Below are positions 8,880 to 17,631 of a DNA stretch of 64,000 nucleotides, in pieces. Origin of the DNA: Limnohabitans sp. 15K (lineage in GTDB: Bacteria; Pseudomonadota; Gammaproteobacteria; Burkholderiales; Burkholderiaceae_C). The DNA lies in contig NZ_NESM01000001.1 of NCBI RefSeq assembly GCF_002778285.1, positions 576,529 to 640,528 of the forward strand, given 5' to 3'. Position 1 is the first letter of the stretch, and the number at the start of each line of letters is the position of its first letter. The translations under genes and the position numbers were made by a program. The notes below the pieces were generated by a model, which searched no databases, was not told where the DNA came from, and was given only the letters and a program-made list of their open reading frames with translations.

Positions 8880-9971
8880 TCAGTTGAAAGCTTTGTTCAA
8901 AAACCAAGTGTTCATCTCACCTTTGCCTTTGACATCAATGACACCACGATGCTCTAACGAGAAGGGGTGGGTCAAAGCTTGTTGCGTCGCCTCACTCATC
9001 TGGATCCGGCCCGCGATGCCATGAGACTCCATGCGGCTGGCGGTGTTCACCACGTCTCCCCACAGATCATAGAGAAATTTGCTCTTGCCAATGACCCCAG
9101 CGACTGCCGGACCTGTGCTGATGCCTATTCGGATGTTCAGTGGGTACTGCCCTTTGGCGTTGAAGTCTTGAATGGCGTCCAGCATGTCCAGCGACATGTG
9201 TGCCGCGCGATCTGCATGGTCTGACACCACCACGGGTAAACCCGCCGCTGCCATGTAGCAGTCGCCAATGGTTTTGATTTTTTCGAGACCACGACGCTCG
9301 GCAATGTGGTCAAAACGTGTGAAGAGATCGTTCAACACACCGACCAAGACCTCGGGACTCACGCCTTGGGAAAAGGCTGTAAAACCCACAATGTCTGCAA
9401 ACAACACGGTCACTTGGGCATAGCTGTCCACAATGGCTTGGTTCAGGTGATTGGCCGTGAGTTGGGATCGCCCTTTCAAACGCTCAACAATGGCTTGGGG
9501 CAAAACGTTTTGCAACAGCATCTCTGACAATTCTTGCTCCACCAAGACTTGTTCGTAAAGTTTCTTGGTCTCCAAATTCAACAATCGCACTTGCAGCAGG
9601 TTTTGCACCCGCGCCAGCACCTCGGCGATGTCGAAAGGCTTGCTCACAAAATCCAAAGCGCCAGCTTTCAAGGCCCGCAGTTTTTCGTTCGGCTGGGCCG
9701 TGATGACCAGAACTGGCAAGGTGCCGTCGCCCTCCAGGCCTTTGAGGTCCTCCATCACTTCGAAACCGTCCATCTCGGGCATGTTCAGATCCAAAAGGAT
9801 CAGGTCGTATCTTTTTTGGCGATGCAGTGCCACCACCTCGGCTGGATTTTGTGTGGAAGAAATGTCTTCATAACCCGCGCTGCGCAGCAAACGCTCAAGC
9901 AAAAGCACATTGGCAGCTTGATCGTCCACGATCAGGAGCTTGGCCTTCAGGATGTCGGAGGTGTGGATCAC
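8880..9971 (-). CDS. response regulator with class III adenylate cyclase output domain
   Basis: 363 residues. An N-terminal receiver domain (about 10-130) has acidic pair D16/D17, phosphoacceptor Asp61 in LLDLNMPEMDG and the conserved Lys of SKPF. After a short helical linker comes a class III nucleotide cyclase domain (about 185-360): metal ligands in LFADIVGF and TIGDCYM, and transition-state Asn/Arg in NTASRMES. The base-specifying positions are Lys (KTIGD) and Asp (YDLWGD), which predicts ATP rather than GTP as substrate. The start overlaps the stop of the hybrid kinase gene by ATGA, so kinase and cyclase are translationally coupled. Likely a phosphorylation-controlled cAMP source. Confidence 0.93.
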   Translation of the reverse strand: MIHTSDILKAKLLIVDDQAANVLLLERLLRSAGYEDISSTQNPAEVVALHRQKRYDLILLDLNMPEMDGFEVMEDLKGLEGDGTLPVLVITAQPNEKLRALKAGALDFVSKPFDIAEVLARVQNLLQVRLLNLETKKLYEQVLVEQELSEMLLQNVLPQAIVERLKGRSQLTANHLNQAIVDSYAQVTVLFADIVGFTAFSQGVSPEVLVGVLNDLFTRFDHIAERRGLEKIKTIGDCYMAAAGLPVVVSDHADRAAHMSLDMLDAIQDFNAKGQYPLNIRIGISTGPAVAGVIGKSKFLYDLWGDVVNTASRMESHGIAGRIQMSEATQQALTHPFSLEHRGVIDVKGKGEMNTWFLNKAFN

Positions 9972-12049
9972 GGTTTTTCCCTTGACAGCGCCAAGTCCAA
10001 GGTGGTCATGAGTTCTTCCACCACGATGGGTTTGGTCAGGTAACGAAAGAAGCCCAATTGCCGCCCCACTTCAATGTCTCGCGACATGGCATTGGCGCTG
10101 AGGGCCACGACGGGAATATGCGCTGTGGCAGGGTCTTCCCGCAGCGCCTTCAAAGCCTCGATCCCGCTGATGCCGGGCAAGTTGATGTCCATCAAAATCA
10201 CGTCTGGCAATGCCGACCGAGCCAGCGCGATGCCCAGCGAGCCGTCCACCGCCTTGAGCAGCTGAATGTCTGATCGGCGATCGATCAAGCGTTCGACCAA
10301 CTTCATGTTGGCCGGGTTGTCCTCGATGTACAAAAGCGTTTTCGGCGGGGCATCCATCGGCGCAGGGGCCAGCTTGGGCGGTGCTTGCTCGTGTGCGACA
10401 ACCTTGAGTTCTGGGGCAGGCGTGCTGCGCAGCTCCACCCAAAAGACACTCCCCTCGCCCACTGTGCTGTCCACCCCCAGAACACCGCCCATGAGTTCGA
10501 CCAATTGTTTGGTAACCACCAGGCCAATGCCAGTGCCCGCCACGCTGCCTGCCTCTTGGCCCAAGCGATTGAAGGGCTGAAAAAGTTGGGCCATTTTGTC
10601 TGGCGTCAGGCCTGCACCTGTGTCTTTGAAACTGATGCGAATGCCATCAGGAGAGATGGCGGTGCAGGTCACGCTGACCAAGCCACTGGGTCGGTTGTAT
10701 TTGATCGCGTTCGACAACAAATTGATGACGATTTGCTTGAGTCTTGTTTGGTCTGCCCAAACGAAGCTGGGCTCGTCAAACTGCGGAAAGGTCATGACGA
10801 TGCCGCGCTGCTGGGCTTGTGCTTCCATCATGGCTTGGCATTCAGACAAGACCTCTGACAAGGCGATAGGTTCCAGCGACAAGGACACTTTGCCCGATTC
10901 CACCACGGAAAGGTCCAGGATTTCGTTGATCAACTTCAAGAGGTGCCATCCCGCCTGGAGAATTTGGGTGATGCTTTCTTTTTGCACATCGGAAGGTGGT
11001 GGCGAGGCCGTGGCCATCAGCTGCGCAAAGCCCAAAATGGCATTGAGTGGGGACCGCAATTCGTGGCTCATGCCCGACAAAAAATCGGACTTCGCCAAAT
11101 TGGCCTTTTCAGCAGCAGATTTGGCACTCTCCATTTCCACATTGGTTTCTTGCAAAGCTTGCTCAAAGCGTTTGCGCTCGGTGACGTCACGTGCGGCCGC
11201 GAACACGCCCTGCAGGGTGCGGTCTCGGTCATAAAAGGTGGTGGCGTTGTACGACACCACCGTTTTCTTGCCATCACGCGCACAGGCCGTGAGTTCGTAA
11301 TCCGTGACCTTTTTGTCGCTCAGCACCAGTTTGATGCCCGCCTCGGCCCGCGCTGGATCGGTGAAATAACTTTTGAAAGGTGCCCCAATGAGTTCGTCGC
11401 GTGTGCACCCTGTGAGCGCTTCCATTTGTTTGTTGACGTCGGTGATGATCCCGGCTGGGTCGGTGGTCATCAAGGCGTCGATGTTGGACTCGATCAGCGA
11501 CCGTGTGTAGAACTGTTGGTCACGCAAGCGTTGGTCCAGCTTCTGCTGCTCAGCCTCCACCTGTTTGCGGGCGGTGTTGTCGGTGCCGATCAACAAGTAA
11601 CCGATGATGACCTTGTCGATGTCCCGCAAGGCGGTGACCGAAACCACCGCCGGGAAACGGCTGCCGTCTTTGCGGATGTAGGTCAGCTCGTAAATGTCCT
11701 CAATGCCCCTGGATGCTTTGAAAACCAGCGCCTCAAATCCCGGCGTGATGGGGGTGTCAAACTCTGAGCTCAAGGCCCCCGCCCGGGTAATCAACTCTTG
11801 GGGGTCTGAGATTTCGGCCGGGGTGATGGTGTTCATCACCTCGGCCGCCAAATACCCCAACATGCGCTCCGCGCCCACGTTGAAAATTTGGATCACGCCC
11901 TTGGCGTCTGTCGCGATGCTGGAGAAGTTGGCGCTGTTGAAAATGGCGTTTTGCAACGCCCCTGCTTTGATCACCGCTTCTTCTCGCCTGACTTCAGTAA
12001 CTACCTCCTGCGTAACGTGACCGACGTCGAGAGGGTTGTTGGGTTGCAT
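9968..12049 (-). CDS. hybrid sensor histidine kinase with two PAS domains and C-terminal receiver
   Basis: 693 residues with no transmembrane segment, so a cytosolic sensor. PAS1 spans about 30-165 and PAS2 about 180-295, each ending in a typical DxTxRK/E linker. HisKA has phosphoacceptor His329 in MSHELRSPLN. HATPase motifs are NLLSNAIKY (N box), DTGAG (G1) and GTGIGL (G2). The C-terminal receiver has Asp621 in LMDINLPG and KP late in the domain. The last four bases overlap the start of the adenylate cyclase response regulator. The PAS ligand (haem, flavin or small molecule) cannot be told by eye. No clear Shine-Dalgarno precedes the ATG at 12049. Confidence 0.93.
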   Translation of the reverse strand: MQPNNPLDVGHVTQEVVTEVRREEAVIKAGALQNAIFNSANFSSIATDAKGVIQIFNVGAERMLGYLAAEVMNTITPAEISDPQELITRAGALSSEFDTPITPGFEALVFKASRGIEDIYELTYIRKDGSRFPAVVSVTALRDIDKVIIGYLLIGTDNTARKQVEAEQQKLDQRLRDQQFYTRSLIESNIDALMTTDPAGIITDVNKQMEALTGCTRDELIGAPFKSYFTDPARAEAGIKLVLSDKKVTDYELTACARDGKKTVVSYNATTFYDRDRTLQGVFAAARDVTERKRFEQALQETNVEMESAKSAAEKANLAKSDFLSGMSHELRSPLNAILGFAQLMATASPPPSDVQKESITQILQAGWHLLKLINEILDLSVVESGKVSLSLEPIALSEVLSECQAMMEAQAQQRGIVMTFPQFDEPSFVWADQTRLKQIVINLLSNAIKYNRPSGLVSVTCTAISPDGIRISFKDTGAGLTPDKMAQLFQPFNRLGQEAGSVAGTGIGLVVTKQLVELMGGVLGVDSTVGEGSVFWVELRSTPAPELKVVAHEQAPPKLAPAPMDAPPKTLLYIEDNPANMKLVERLIDRRSDIQLLKAVDGSLGIALARSALPDVILMDINLPGISGIEALKALREDPATAHIPVVALSANAMSRDIEVGRQLGFFRYLTKPIVVEELMTTLDLALSREKP

Positions 12050-12109
12050 GAGGTGGTTTGGGTGGCGAACAGGCGGGGTTAAAAAGTGAAAGTTGGCGCA
12101 TGGCAGGTC

Positions 12110-12808
12110 TCAGCGCACGGTTTTGGCATCTTGCCCAAAAAGAATCGCCTTGGCCTTCTCATCCACCGTGGGTGCGGTGTTGACCGATTTGGCAAGCTCG
12201 TAGGCACGCTGTGTGGCGGGCCGGTTTTGAATGCGCTCAAACCAGGCCTTGAGGGCAGGAAACTGGTTCAAGTCTTGGCGCTGACGCTCATGCGGCACCA
12301 CCCAAGGGTAAGCGGCCATGTCCGCAATCGAATAGTCGCCGCAAATGTGGTCGCGGCCATCGGACAAGTGTTTGTTGAGCACGCCGTACAAACGTGAAGT
12401 CTCTTTGACATAGCGGTCCATGGCGTACGGCAATTTTTCAGGCGCGTACTGGACAAAGTGGTGGTTTTGACCGGCCATCGGGCCCAAGCCCCCCATTTGC
12501 CAGAACAACCATTGCAAACATTCGTTGCGGCCCCGCAAATCGGCAGGGATGAATCGGCCCGTCTTATCCGCCAGGTAAAGCAAGATGGCACCCGACTCAA
12601 ACAGCCCAATCTCCTGCCCACCATCTTGTGGCGCGTGATCAACGATGGCCGGGATACGGTTGTTGGGCGCAATGCGCAAAAAATCAGGCGCAAATTGCTC
12701 ACCTTGGCTGATGTTGATGGGCTTGATGGCATAGGCCAAACCCAACTCCTCCAACAACATCGTGACCTTGTATCCGTTGGGGGTCGTCCAGTAATACAGG
12801 TCAATCAC
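12110..12808 (-). CDS. yfcG: glutathione S-transferase, YfcG/Nu-class disulfide-bond oxidoreductase
   Basis: 232 residues, with strong similarity from memory to E. coli YfcG along the whole length: N-terminal MIDLYYWTTPNGYKVTM, then APNNRIPAIVDH, FESGAILLYLA and WLFWQMGGLGPMAGQNHHF. Nu-class enzymes use the Thr/Asn of the TPNG motif rather than Tyr or Cys and act as glutathione-disulfide reductases. A second GST gene ends 2 nt before this start, so the two are an operon. Paralogues in tandem suggest a role in thiol stress or in detoxifying electrophiles. Cytosolic. Confidence 0.9.
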   Translation of the reverse strand: MIDLYYWTTPNGYKVTMLLEELGLAYAIKPINISQGEQFAPDFLRIAPNNRIPAIVDHAPQDGGQEIGLFESGAILLYLADKTGRFIPADLRGRNECLQWLFWQMGGLGPMAGQNHHFVQYAPEKLPYAMDRYVKETSRLYGVLNKHLSDGRDHICGDYSIADMAAYPWVVPHERQRQDLNQFPALKAWFERIQNRPATQRAYELAKSVNTAPTVDEKAKAILFGQDAKTVR

Positions 12809-12810
12809 TT

Positions 12811-13506
12811 TCAGGCCCCTTTGCTTTCGAGTCGCTCGTTCGACGGGAACAGCATTTTTCGTGCGTCGGCATCCACTTCGGTTTTGAAAGTGAACTGGGT
12901 CTTCAAGGCTTCGGCACGCTGGGCGGCCGGACGCAAATTGATCTCGTCAAGCAAGCGTTTCACATGGGGGAGTTTTTGCCACGCATCTGGCCCAAGAACA
13001 AACGGCACAACCCTTGCCCAGCCCCAAACCGACATGTCCACAATGCTGTACTCGTTGCCCATCATGTAGGGCTGATGCGCCAGTCGGTCGTTGATCAAAA
13101 GCCAATGACGCCATGCTTCGAAGTCATAACGGTTGACCGCGTACTCTTTCGGCTCAGGTGCAAAGTGCTTGAAGTGAACCGCTTGCCCGCAATAGGGGCC
13201 AATGCCGGTGGCCACAAACATCAACCACGAGTACATCTCGGCTTTGTTTTCTGGCGTGTTGGCGGGTACAAACTGACCGATTTTTTCGGCCAAATAGATC
13301 AGCATGGCGTTGCTGTCAAAAACGCGGATGTCACCATCGAGCATGGCAGGCGTCTTGGCATTGGGGTTAACCAATTTGAAAGCCTCGCTGTGTTGTTCAC
13401 CTTTGCGTGTGTCCACCGGAATCAACTCATAGGGCGTACCGGTTTCTTCCAGGTACAGCGCAATCTTCAGAGGATTGGGAGAGGGGTGGAAATAGAACTT
13501 GATCAT
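12811..13506 (-). CDS. glutathione S-transferase family protein
   Basis: 231 residues from the ATG at 13506, preceded by GAAAGG; a longer frame would need a TTG further upstream and is less likely. Thioredoxin-like N-domain: MIKFYFHPSPNPLKIAL, cis-proline region AKTPAML and glutathione-binding DSNAMLIYLAEK. The helical C-domain carries YCGQAVHFKHFAPE and the capping motif YSIVDMSVWGW. It is related to the neighbouring YfcG-like protein but clearly divergent. It is the first gene of the GST pair. Substrate unknown. Confidence 0.88.
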   Translation of the reverse strand: MIKFYFHPSPNPLKIALYLEETGTPYELIPVDTRKGEQHSEAFKLVNPNAKTPAMLDGDIRVFDSNAMLIYLAEKIGQFVPANTPENKAEMYSWLMFVATGIGPYCGQAVHFKHFAPEPKEYAVNRYDFEAWRHWLLINDRLAHQPYMMGNEYSIVDMSVWGWARVVPFVLGPDAWQKLPHVKRLLDEINLRPAAQRAEALKTQFTFKTEVDADARKMLFPSNERLESKGA

Positions 13507-13537
13507 GAACAGACCTTTCAACAATGAAATGAGGAAA

Positions 13538-14413
13538 TCAAAGGAATGCGAGCCAAATGCCCAAGGGTAAAAAGGCCAGGCTGAAGATGTGTCCCACGAT
13601 AACAGTAGACGCCACCTTGTGCGGTTGGACCTGGTATTTGTCGGCCAGCATGAAGTTGAAAACCGCTGGGGGCAGACAAGCGAACAAAATCAAGGCCCCA
13701 CGCTCCACGCCTTGCAGCGGCATGAACGCCAACAAGCCATAAACCACGGCCAAGCGGATGACCAGCACCCACACCGAGGCTTGCGCACCGACTTTGGCGT
13801 CTTGGACTTGGCTGCTCGCCAAACGGGCCCCCAAGGACATCAGCATCATGGGCACCAACACATTGCCGATCATGGTCAACGAGGTTTGAAGCCAAACCGG
13901 CAGCTCCACTTGCCACTGCGAGCTGGCCACGCCCAACACGGTAGCCCACACCAAGGGGTTCGCGTAAACCATGCGCCAATCGATTTTGCCGCTCATGATG
14001 CCCGCGCCCACCGTGAAATGCAGCACATTGGAGATGACGATCAACACCACCGCGGGGCCCATGCCCTCCGGGCCGTAGGCCAAAGCGATCAAGGGAATGC
14101 CGACGGGGCCCACGTTGGTGAACATGACACAGGGCAGAAATGCGGCCTTGCTCACGCCCGACAAAGAAGCCAAAGGCCAGGCCACCAAGCCGCTGATAAA
14201 AATTACCGCTATGGCGGCGCCGGTGAAAGTCAAGGCGGCAATCGGGTCAAACGACTTGGCCGACAAAGACGTGAAGATCAAGACGGGCAGCGCAATGTCC
14301 ACGATCAACTTGTTGGACCCGGCCAGATCCGGCTTGACGCGGCGGCTGTAGAAAAAGCCCACCAGCGCCAGCACAAAGATGGGAAGCGTGATGGCTGCAA
14401 TTTTTGAAAACAT
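13538..14413 (-). CDS. AEC-family transporter (auxin efflux carrier-like permease)
   Basis: 291 residues, almost wholly hydrophobic with about 10 predicted membrane segments and the two-repeat layout of the family: GFFYSRRVKPDLAGSNKLIVDIALPVLIF near the start, the central VGPVGIPLIALAYG, and a C-terminal VIVGHIFSLAFLPLG. Bacterial AEC proteins such as MdcF and MleP export or import dicarboxylates and malonate. It is followed by the GST pair on the same strand and preceded by the LysR gene, also on the minus strand, so LysR control is possible. Confidence 0.88.
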   Translation of the reverse strand: MFSKIAAITLPIFVLALVGFFYSRRVKPDLAGSNKLIVDIALPVLIFTSLSAKSFDPIAALTFTGAAIAVIFISGLVAWPLASLSGVSKAAFLPCVMFTNVGPVGIPLIALAYGPEGMGPAVVLIVISNVLHFTVGAGIMSGKIDWRMVYANPLVWATVLGVASSQWQVELPVWLQTSLTMIGNVLVPMMLMSLGARLASSQVQDAKVGAQASVWVLVIRLAVVYGLLAFMPLQGVERGALILFACLPPAVFNFMLADKYQVQPHKVASTVIVGHIFSLAFLPLGIWLAFL

Positions 14414-14515
14414 GGTTTGGATCTCGTGGTGTGGCTCTGAGGCTTCGGGGCATTATGTTTGACGAGACGCAACACGAAGTTCGCTTGAGTTTGCCAATCG
14501 AACAAATGACACTCC

Positions 14516-15442
14516 TCACCTGCCAGTAGCGCTCATGTTGCGTGCCACATGCTCGACAAATGCCTTGACCTTGGCCGAATGCTGGCGTTCTGGTGGGCTG
14601 ACCACATGGATGGGCAATTCCGGCGACACCCAGTCACGCATCAACTGCACTACTTCGCCTGTGGCCAATTCTTGCTCGAACAACCAAGTTGGCGAATAAC
14701 AAATGCCCATCCCACTCAAAACGCCCGCCCGAATCACCTCACTGCTGTTGGTTTCCAAATGCCCCTGCACACGCACCGCCGTGCTGGCCCCAGGCTTGGT
14801 CCCAGCGGGTACCACCCGCTGAAAAGACCACAGGTTGCGACTGAGTGACTCGGTATAAACAATGCAGTTGTGCTCGGCCAAGTCTTGTGGGCTGGCCGGT
14901 GGTCTTAAGTCTGGAGGCAGCGCTTCAAGGTAAGACCTGTGCGCCATCAACATGCGCTGCGATGTGCCAATGCGCCTGGCCAGCAACCCGCTGTCGGCCA
15001 GTTCACCAATGCGGACGGAGACATCGATGCCCTGCTCGATCAGGTCAACGAAACCATCGTGCAGTCGCAGGTCCATTTTCACGTCCGGGTGGGCCAACAT
15101 GAACGTTTTGACCAAGGGCATCAGCTTGAGCCGCCCAAAACCGACCGAGGCTGCGACGCGCAAACTGCCGCGCAGTTGTGCCACCTCTGAACGTAGGCCC
15201 GACTCGGCCTCTTCGATCTCGGCCAACAACCTGCGGGCTTGCTCAAAGTAACGCCCGCCCTCTTCGGTCAAAGCCAATGAACGGGTGGTTCTGACCAGTA
15301 ATTTCGCGCCCAAGACCCTTTCGAGTGCCGCCACTTGTTTGCTGATACCGCTTTGGGTGGCGTGCATTTCATGGGCCACCGCCGAAAAACTGCCCGACTC
15401 CACCACCCGCACAAAGGTTCTCATTGCAGAAAGTTTGTCCAT
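14516..15442 (-). CDS. LysR-family transcriptional regulator
   Basis: 308 residues from Met at 15442 (MDKLSAMRTFVRVVESGSFS), which matches the normal LysR N-terminus; the frame stays open 14 codons further upstream. The winged helix-turn-helix covers residues 1-60 with ATQSGISKQVAALERVLGAKLLVRTTR, followed by a periplasmic-binding-like effector domain. It is divergent from the DMT transporter gene with only 63 nt between, the classic arrangement for LysR self- and target regulation; the AEC transporter gene on the other side is a second candidate target. Effector unknown. Confidence 0.92.
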   Translation of the reverse strand: MDKLSAMRTFVRVVESGSFSAVAHEMHATQSGISKQVAALERVLGAKLLVRTTRSLALTEEGGRYFEQARRLLAEIEEAESGLRSEVAQLRGSLRVAASVGFGRLKLMPLVKTFMLAHPDVKMDLRLHDGFVDLIEQGIDVSVRIGELADSGLLARRIGTSQRMLMAHRSYLEALPPDLRPPASPQDLAEHNCIVYTESLSRNLWSFQRVVPAGTKPGASTAVRVQGHLETNSSEVIRAGVLSGMGICYSPTWLFEQELATGEVVQLMRDWVSPELPIHVVSPPERQHSAKVKAFVEHVARNMSATGR

Positions 15443-15452
15443 ACCGGCACCA

Positions 15453-15465
15453 TTTATTCCATAAA
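15453..15465. promoter_or_regulatory. candidate LysR operator (T-N11-A palindrome)
   Basis: TTTAT TCC ATAAA is a perfect 5-3-5 palindrome of the T-N11-A class, located in the 63-nt gap between the LysR start and the divergent DMT transporter. Position and form fit a LysR binding site; no experimental support. Confidence 0.45.
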
Positions 15466-15505
15466 AGACTAAGTCATACAACAAAAACCAGTCTATCCCA
15501 GCTCA

Positions 15506-16498
15506 ATGGAATCATTCAAAGTCGGGGCACCGCAAAATTTTAAAGACAAGAACATCACCATGGCCCAGCCAAACCCCTTGAATGCGCCCAAAACCCCGGG
15601 CACAGACACCCGCACCTTGATCCTGGGCATAGGGGTGGGGTTGATGGCCGCCAGCATCGGTGCGCTGTACACCGTCTTTGCCCGCTGGGGCATGGCAAGG
15701 GGCTTAACTTCACCGGACTTGACAGCGCTGCGATTTGGCGTGGCAGGCTTGGTCACAGCGCCCTTGCTGCTGATGGCCTTGGTTCAGCAACGCCACGCCT
15801 TGTTGGAAAAATGGCGGGTGTGGCTGGCGGTGTCGCTGCTGGCTGGCACGCCCTTTGGTTTGCTCATGTTTGGTGCATTGCAGTTTGCGCCCACCAGCCA
15901 TGCCGCCGTTTTTCCATTTGCGTCCATGAGTGTCATGGGCATGCTGCTGGGTGCCTGGGTGTTGAAAGACCCGCTCACCCGCCGAAGGGCCACAGGCATT
16001 GCGCTTGTTCTGGGTGGCTTGTTGTTGGTGTCCGGCGTGGATGCCGCCAGTTTCACGGCCAGCGCCTTGTTGGGCGATGGCATGTTCATCGCAGCAGGCA
16101 CGTTGTGGGCAGGCTTTGGCAGCTTGCTCAGAAAACACCAACTGCCCCCCTTGCTCGCCACCGCCGTGATTTCGTTTTCGGCTTTGGTCACTTACGTGCC
16201 CGTTTACCTGTGGACCACCGGGGCAGCCGGACTGCTGGCTGCCAGCCCTGAAGTGTTTTGGACCGAAGTCTTGGTGCAGGGCCTGATCGCGGGCGGCGGC
16301 ACCTTGTTCACCTACGCCAAGATGGTCTCGATCTTGGGGCCAGCGCGAGCCGCCATCTTTCCGGCCTTGGCCCCCGGGCTGGCCGCCTTGATGGCTTGGC
16401 CAGTTTTGGGGCATTTGCCTGCCAACCTAGAGGTCGCAGGTTTGCTGGTCGTCATGTTGGGCTTGTTGCTGGCTGTGACCGGATCACGCCGAACATGA
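15506..16498 (+). CDS. DMT-superfamily (EamA) transporter
   Basis: 330 residues with ten hydrophobic segments arranged as two EamA repeats (about 32-165 and 180-320). Landmarks are GLMAASIGALYTVFARWGMARG, LRFGVAG and the second-repeat LGPARAAIFPALAPGLAALMAWPVLG. Members export amino acids, nucleosides or other small metabolites. The first ATG (15506) gives a hydrophilic leader; Met19 (15560) is an equally credible start, and neither has a strong ribosome-binding site. Divergent from the LysR gene, which probably controls it. Confidence 0.88.
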   Translation: MESFKVGAPQNFKDKNITMAQPNPLNAPKTPGTDTRTLILGIGVGLMAASIGALYTVFARWGMARGLTSPDLTALRFGVAGLVTAPLLLMALVQQRHALLEKWRVWLAVSLLAGTPFGLLMFGALQFAPTSHAAVFPFASMSVMGMLLGAWVLKDPLTRRRATGIALVLGGLLLVSGVDAASFTASALLGDGMFIAAGTLWAGFGSLLRKHQLPPLLATAVISFSALVTYVPVYLWTTGAAGLLAASPEVFWTEVLVQGLIAGGGTLFTYAKMVSILGPARAAIFPALAPGLAALMAWPVLGHLPANLEVAGLLVVMLGLLLAVTGSRRT

Positions 16499-16575
16499 AC
16501 ATCATTCGCTATTGACAGCGAATGCCAAGTGCGATGCAACAAGCAGTGCGTGTTGGCGGGTGATCGTGACTGGTT

Positions 16576-17487
16576 TTACCCACCATGCGCCGCCAAGGCC
16601 TTGCCCACTTCCAGTGCGCCCTGCGCTGAACCCGAAAGCGGCACAGTTTCGCCTTGGCGATCGGTCACCTGCGCCATCGCTGCAGCCAGGCGGTCGGCGG
16701 TGTCGGGGCCTACGCCCAAGTGCACACCTTGCGTCAGGGTGATGTGTGCCACCTCAAAGCTGCCTGCACCTGCACAAATGATGGTCCGGTTGGGCGCGTC
16801 CACGCTGGCCATGACCAGCATGGCAGGTACCACGGCGCTGGGGTCCAGGGCTTTGAGCACTTGCTCGGGCATGAGGCCTTCGGTCATGCGGGTGGCGGCC
16901 GTGGGGGCCAGGCAGTTGACCCGGATGTTGTTTTTTTCACCCTCAATGGACAAGGTTTGCATCAGGCCCGCCAGCGCCATCTTGGCCGCGCCGTAATTGG
17001 CTTGGCCAAAATTGCCATACAAACCGCTGGACGACGTGGTCATCACCACTCGGCCATAGTTTTGCGCCTGCATGAGGGGCCACACCGCTTTGGTGCAGTG
17101 CACCGCGCCCATGACGTGCACGTCCATGACCAGTTTGAAGTCGGCCAACTCCATCTTGGCAAAGCTCTTGTCACGCAAGATGCCGGCGTTGTTGACCAAA
17201 ATGTCCACACGGCCCCAGGCATCCACCGCTTGTTGGACCATGGCTTTGACCGCCTCAAAGTCGGTGACCGAAGCGCCGTTGGCCAAGGCTTCACCGCCTG
17301 CTGCGCGGATTTCGTCAACCACGGCCTGCGCCGCCGACACCGAGCCGCCGTCCCCACGCACATCGCCACCCAGGTCATTGACCAACACTTTGGCCCCACG
17401 GGCAGCCAGCGCCAGCGCGTGCTGCTTGCCCAAACCGCCGCCTGCGCCCGTGACGATGGCGACTTGCCCTTTGAAATCGATGGTCAT
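16576..17487 (-). CDS. SDR-family dehydrogenase, (3R)-hydroxyacyl-CoA dehydrogenase type
   Basis: 303 residues starting at the ATG 17487, which has AAGGA at ideal spacing. The cofactor loop is TGAGGGLGK, the NNAG motif is ILVNNAGILRD, and the catalytic Ser-Tyr-Lys is visible (MTTSSSGLYGNFGQANYGAAK). The segment VNDLGGDVRGDGGS after the second strand is typical of the N-terminal dehydrogenase of peroxisomal multifunctional enzyme 2, suggesting action on 3-hydroxyacyl-CoA. The C-terminal 60 residues are Ala-rich. It diverges from the NUDT19-like gene. Confidence 0.88.
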   Translation of the reverse strand: MTIDFKGQVAIVTGAGGGLGKQHALALAARGAKVLVNDLGGDVRGDGGSVSAAQAVVDEIRAAGGEALANGASVTDFEAVKAMVQQAVDAWGRVDILVNNAGILRDKSFAKMELADFKLVMDVHVMGAVHCTKAVWPLMQAQNYGRVVMTTSSSGLYGNFGQANYGAAKMALAGLMQTLSIEGEKNNIRVNCLAPTAATRMTEGLMPEQVLKALDPSAVVPAMLVMASVDAPNRTIICAGAGSFEVAHITLTQGVHLGVGPDTADRLAAAMAQVTDRQGETVPLSGSAQGALEVGKALAAHGG

Positions 17488-17631
17488 GTGTTTTCCTTGG
17501 TGTGAATGTGTGTGTGAATGGGTGACAGGGACTTGGATCAACGTCTGCTAATCTGGTTGTTTACCCCCCAACTGGGGCTCACTTTAAAACAAGCAGCCCA
17601 CAGACTGTGTTGCACGATTGACAGCTTGCCC

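Noticed and set aside
17518..17631. 37-codon N-terminal extension of the NUDT19-like protein
   Set aside because: It would cover the leader of the divergent SDR gene; its residues do not resemble the family, and the ATG at 17632 is the natural start.
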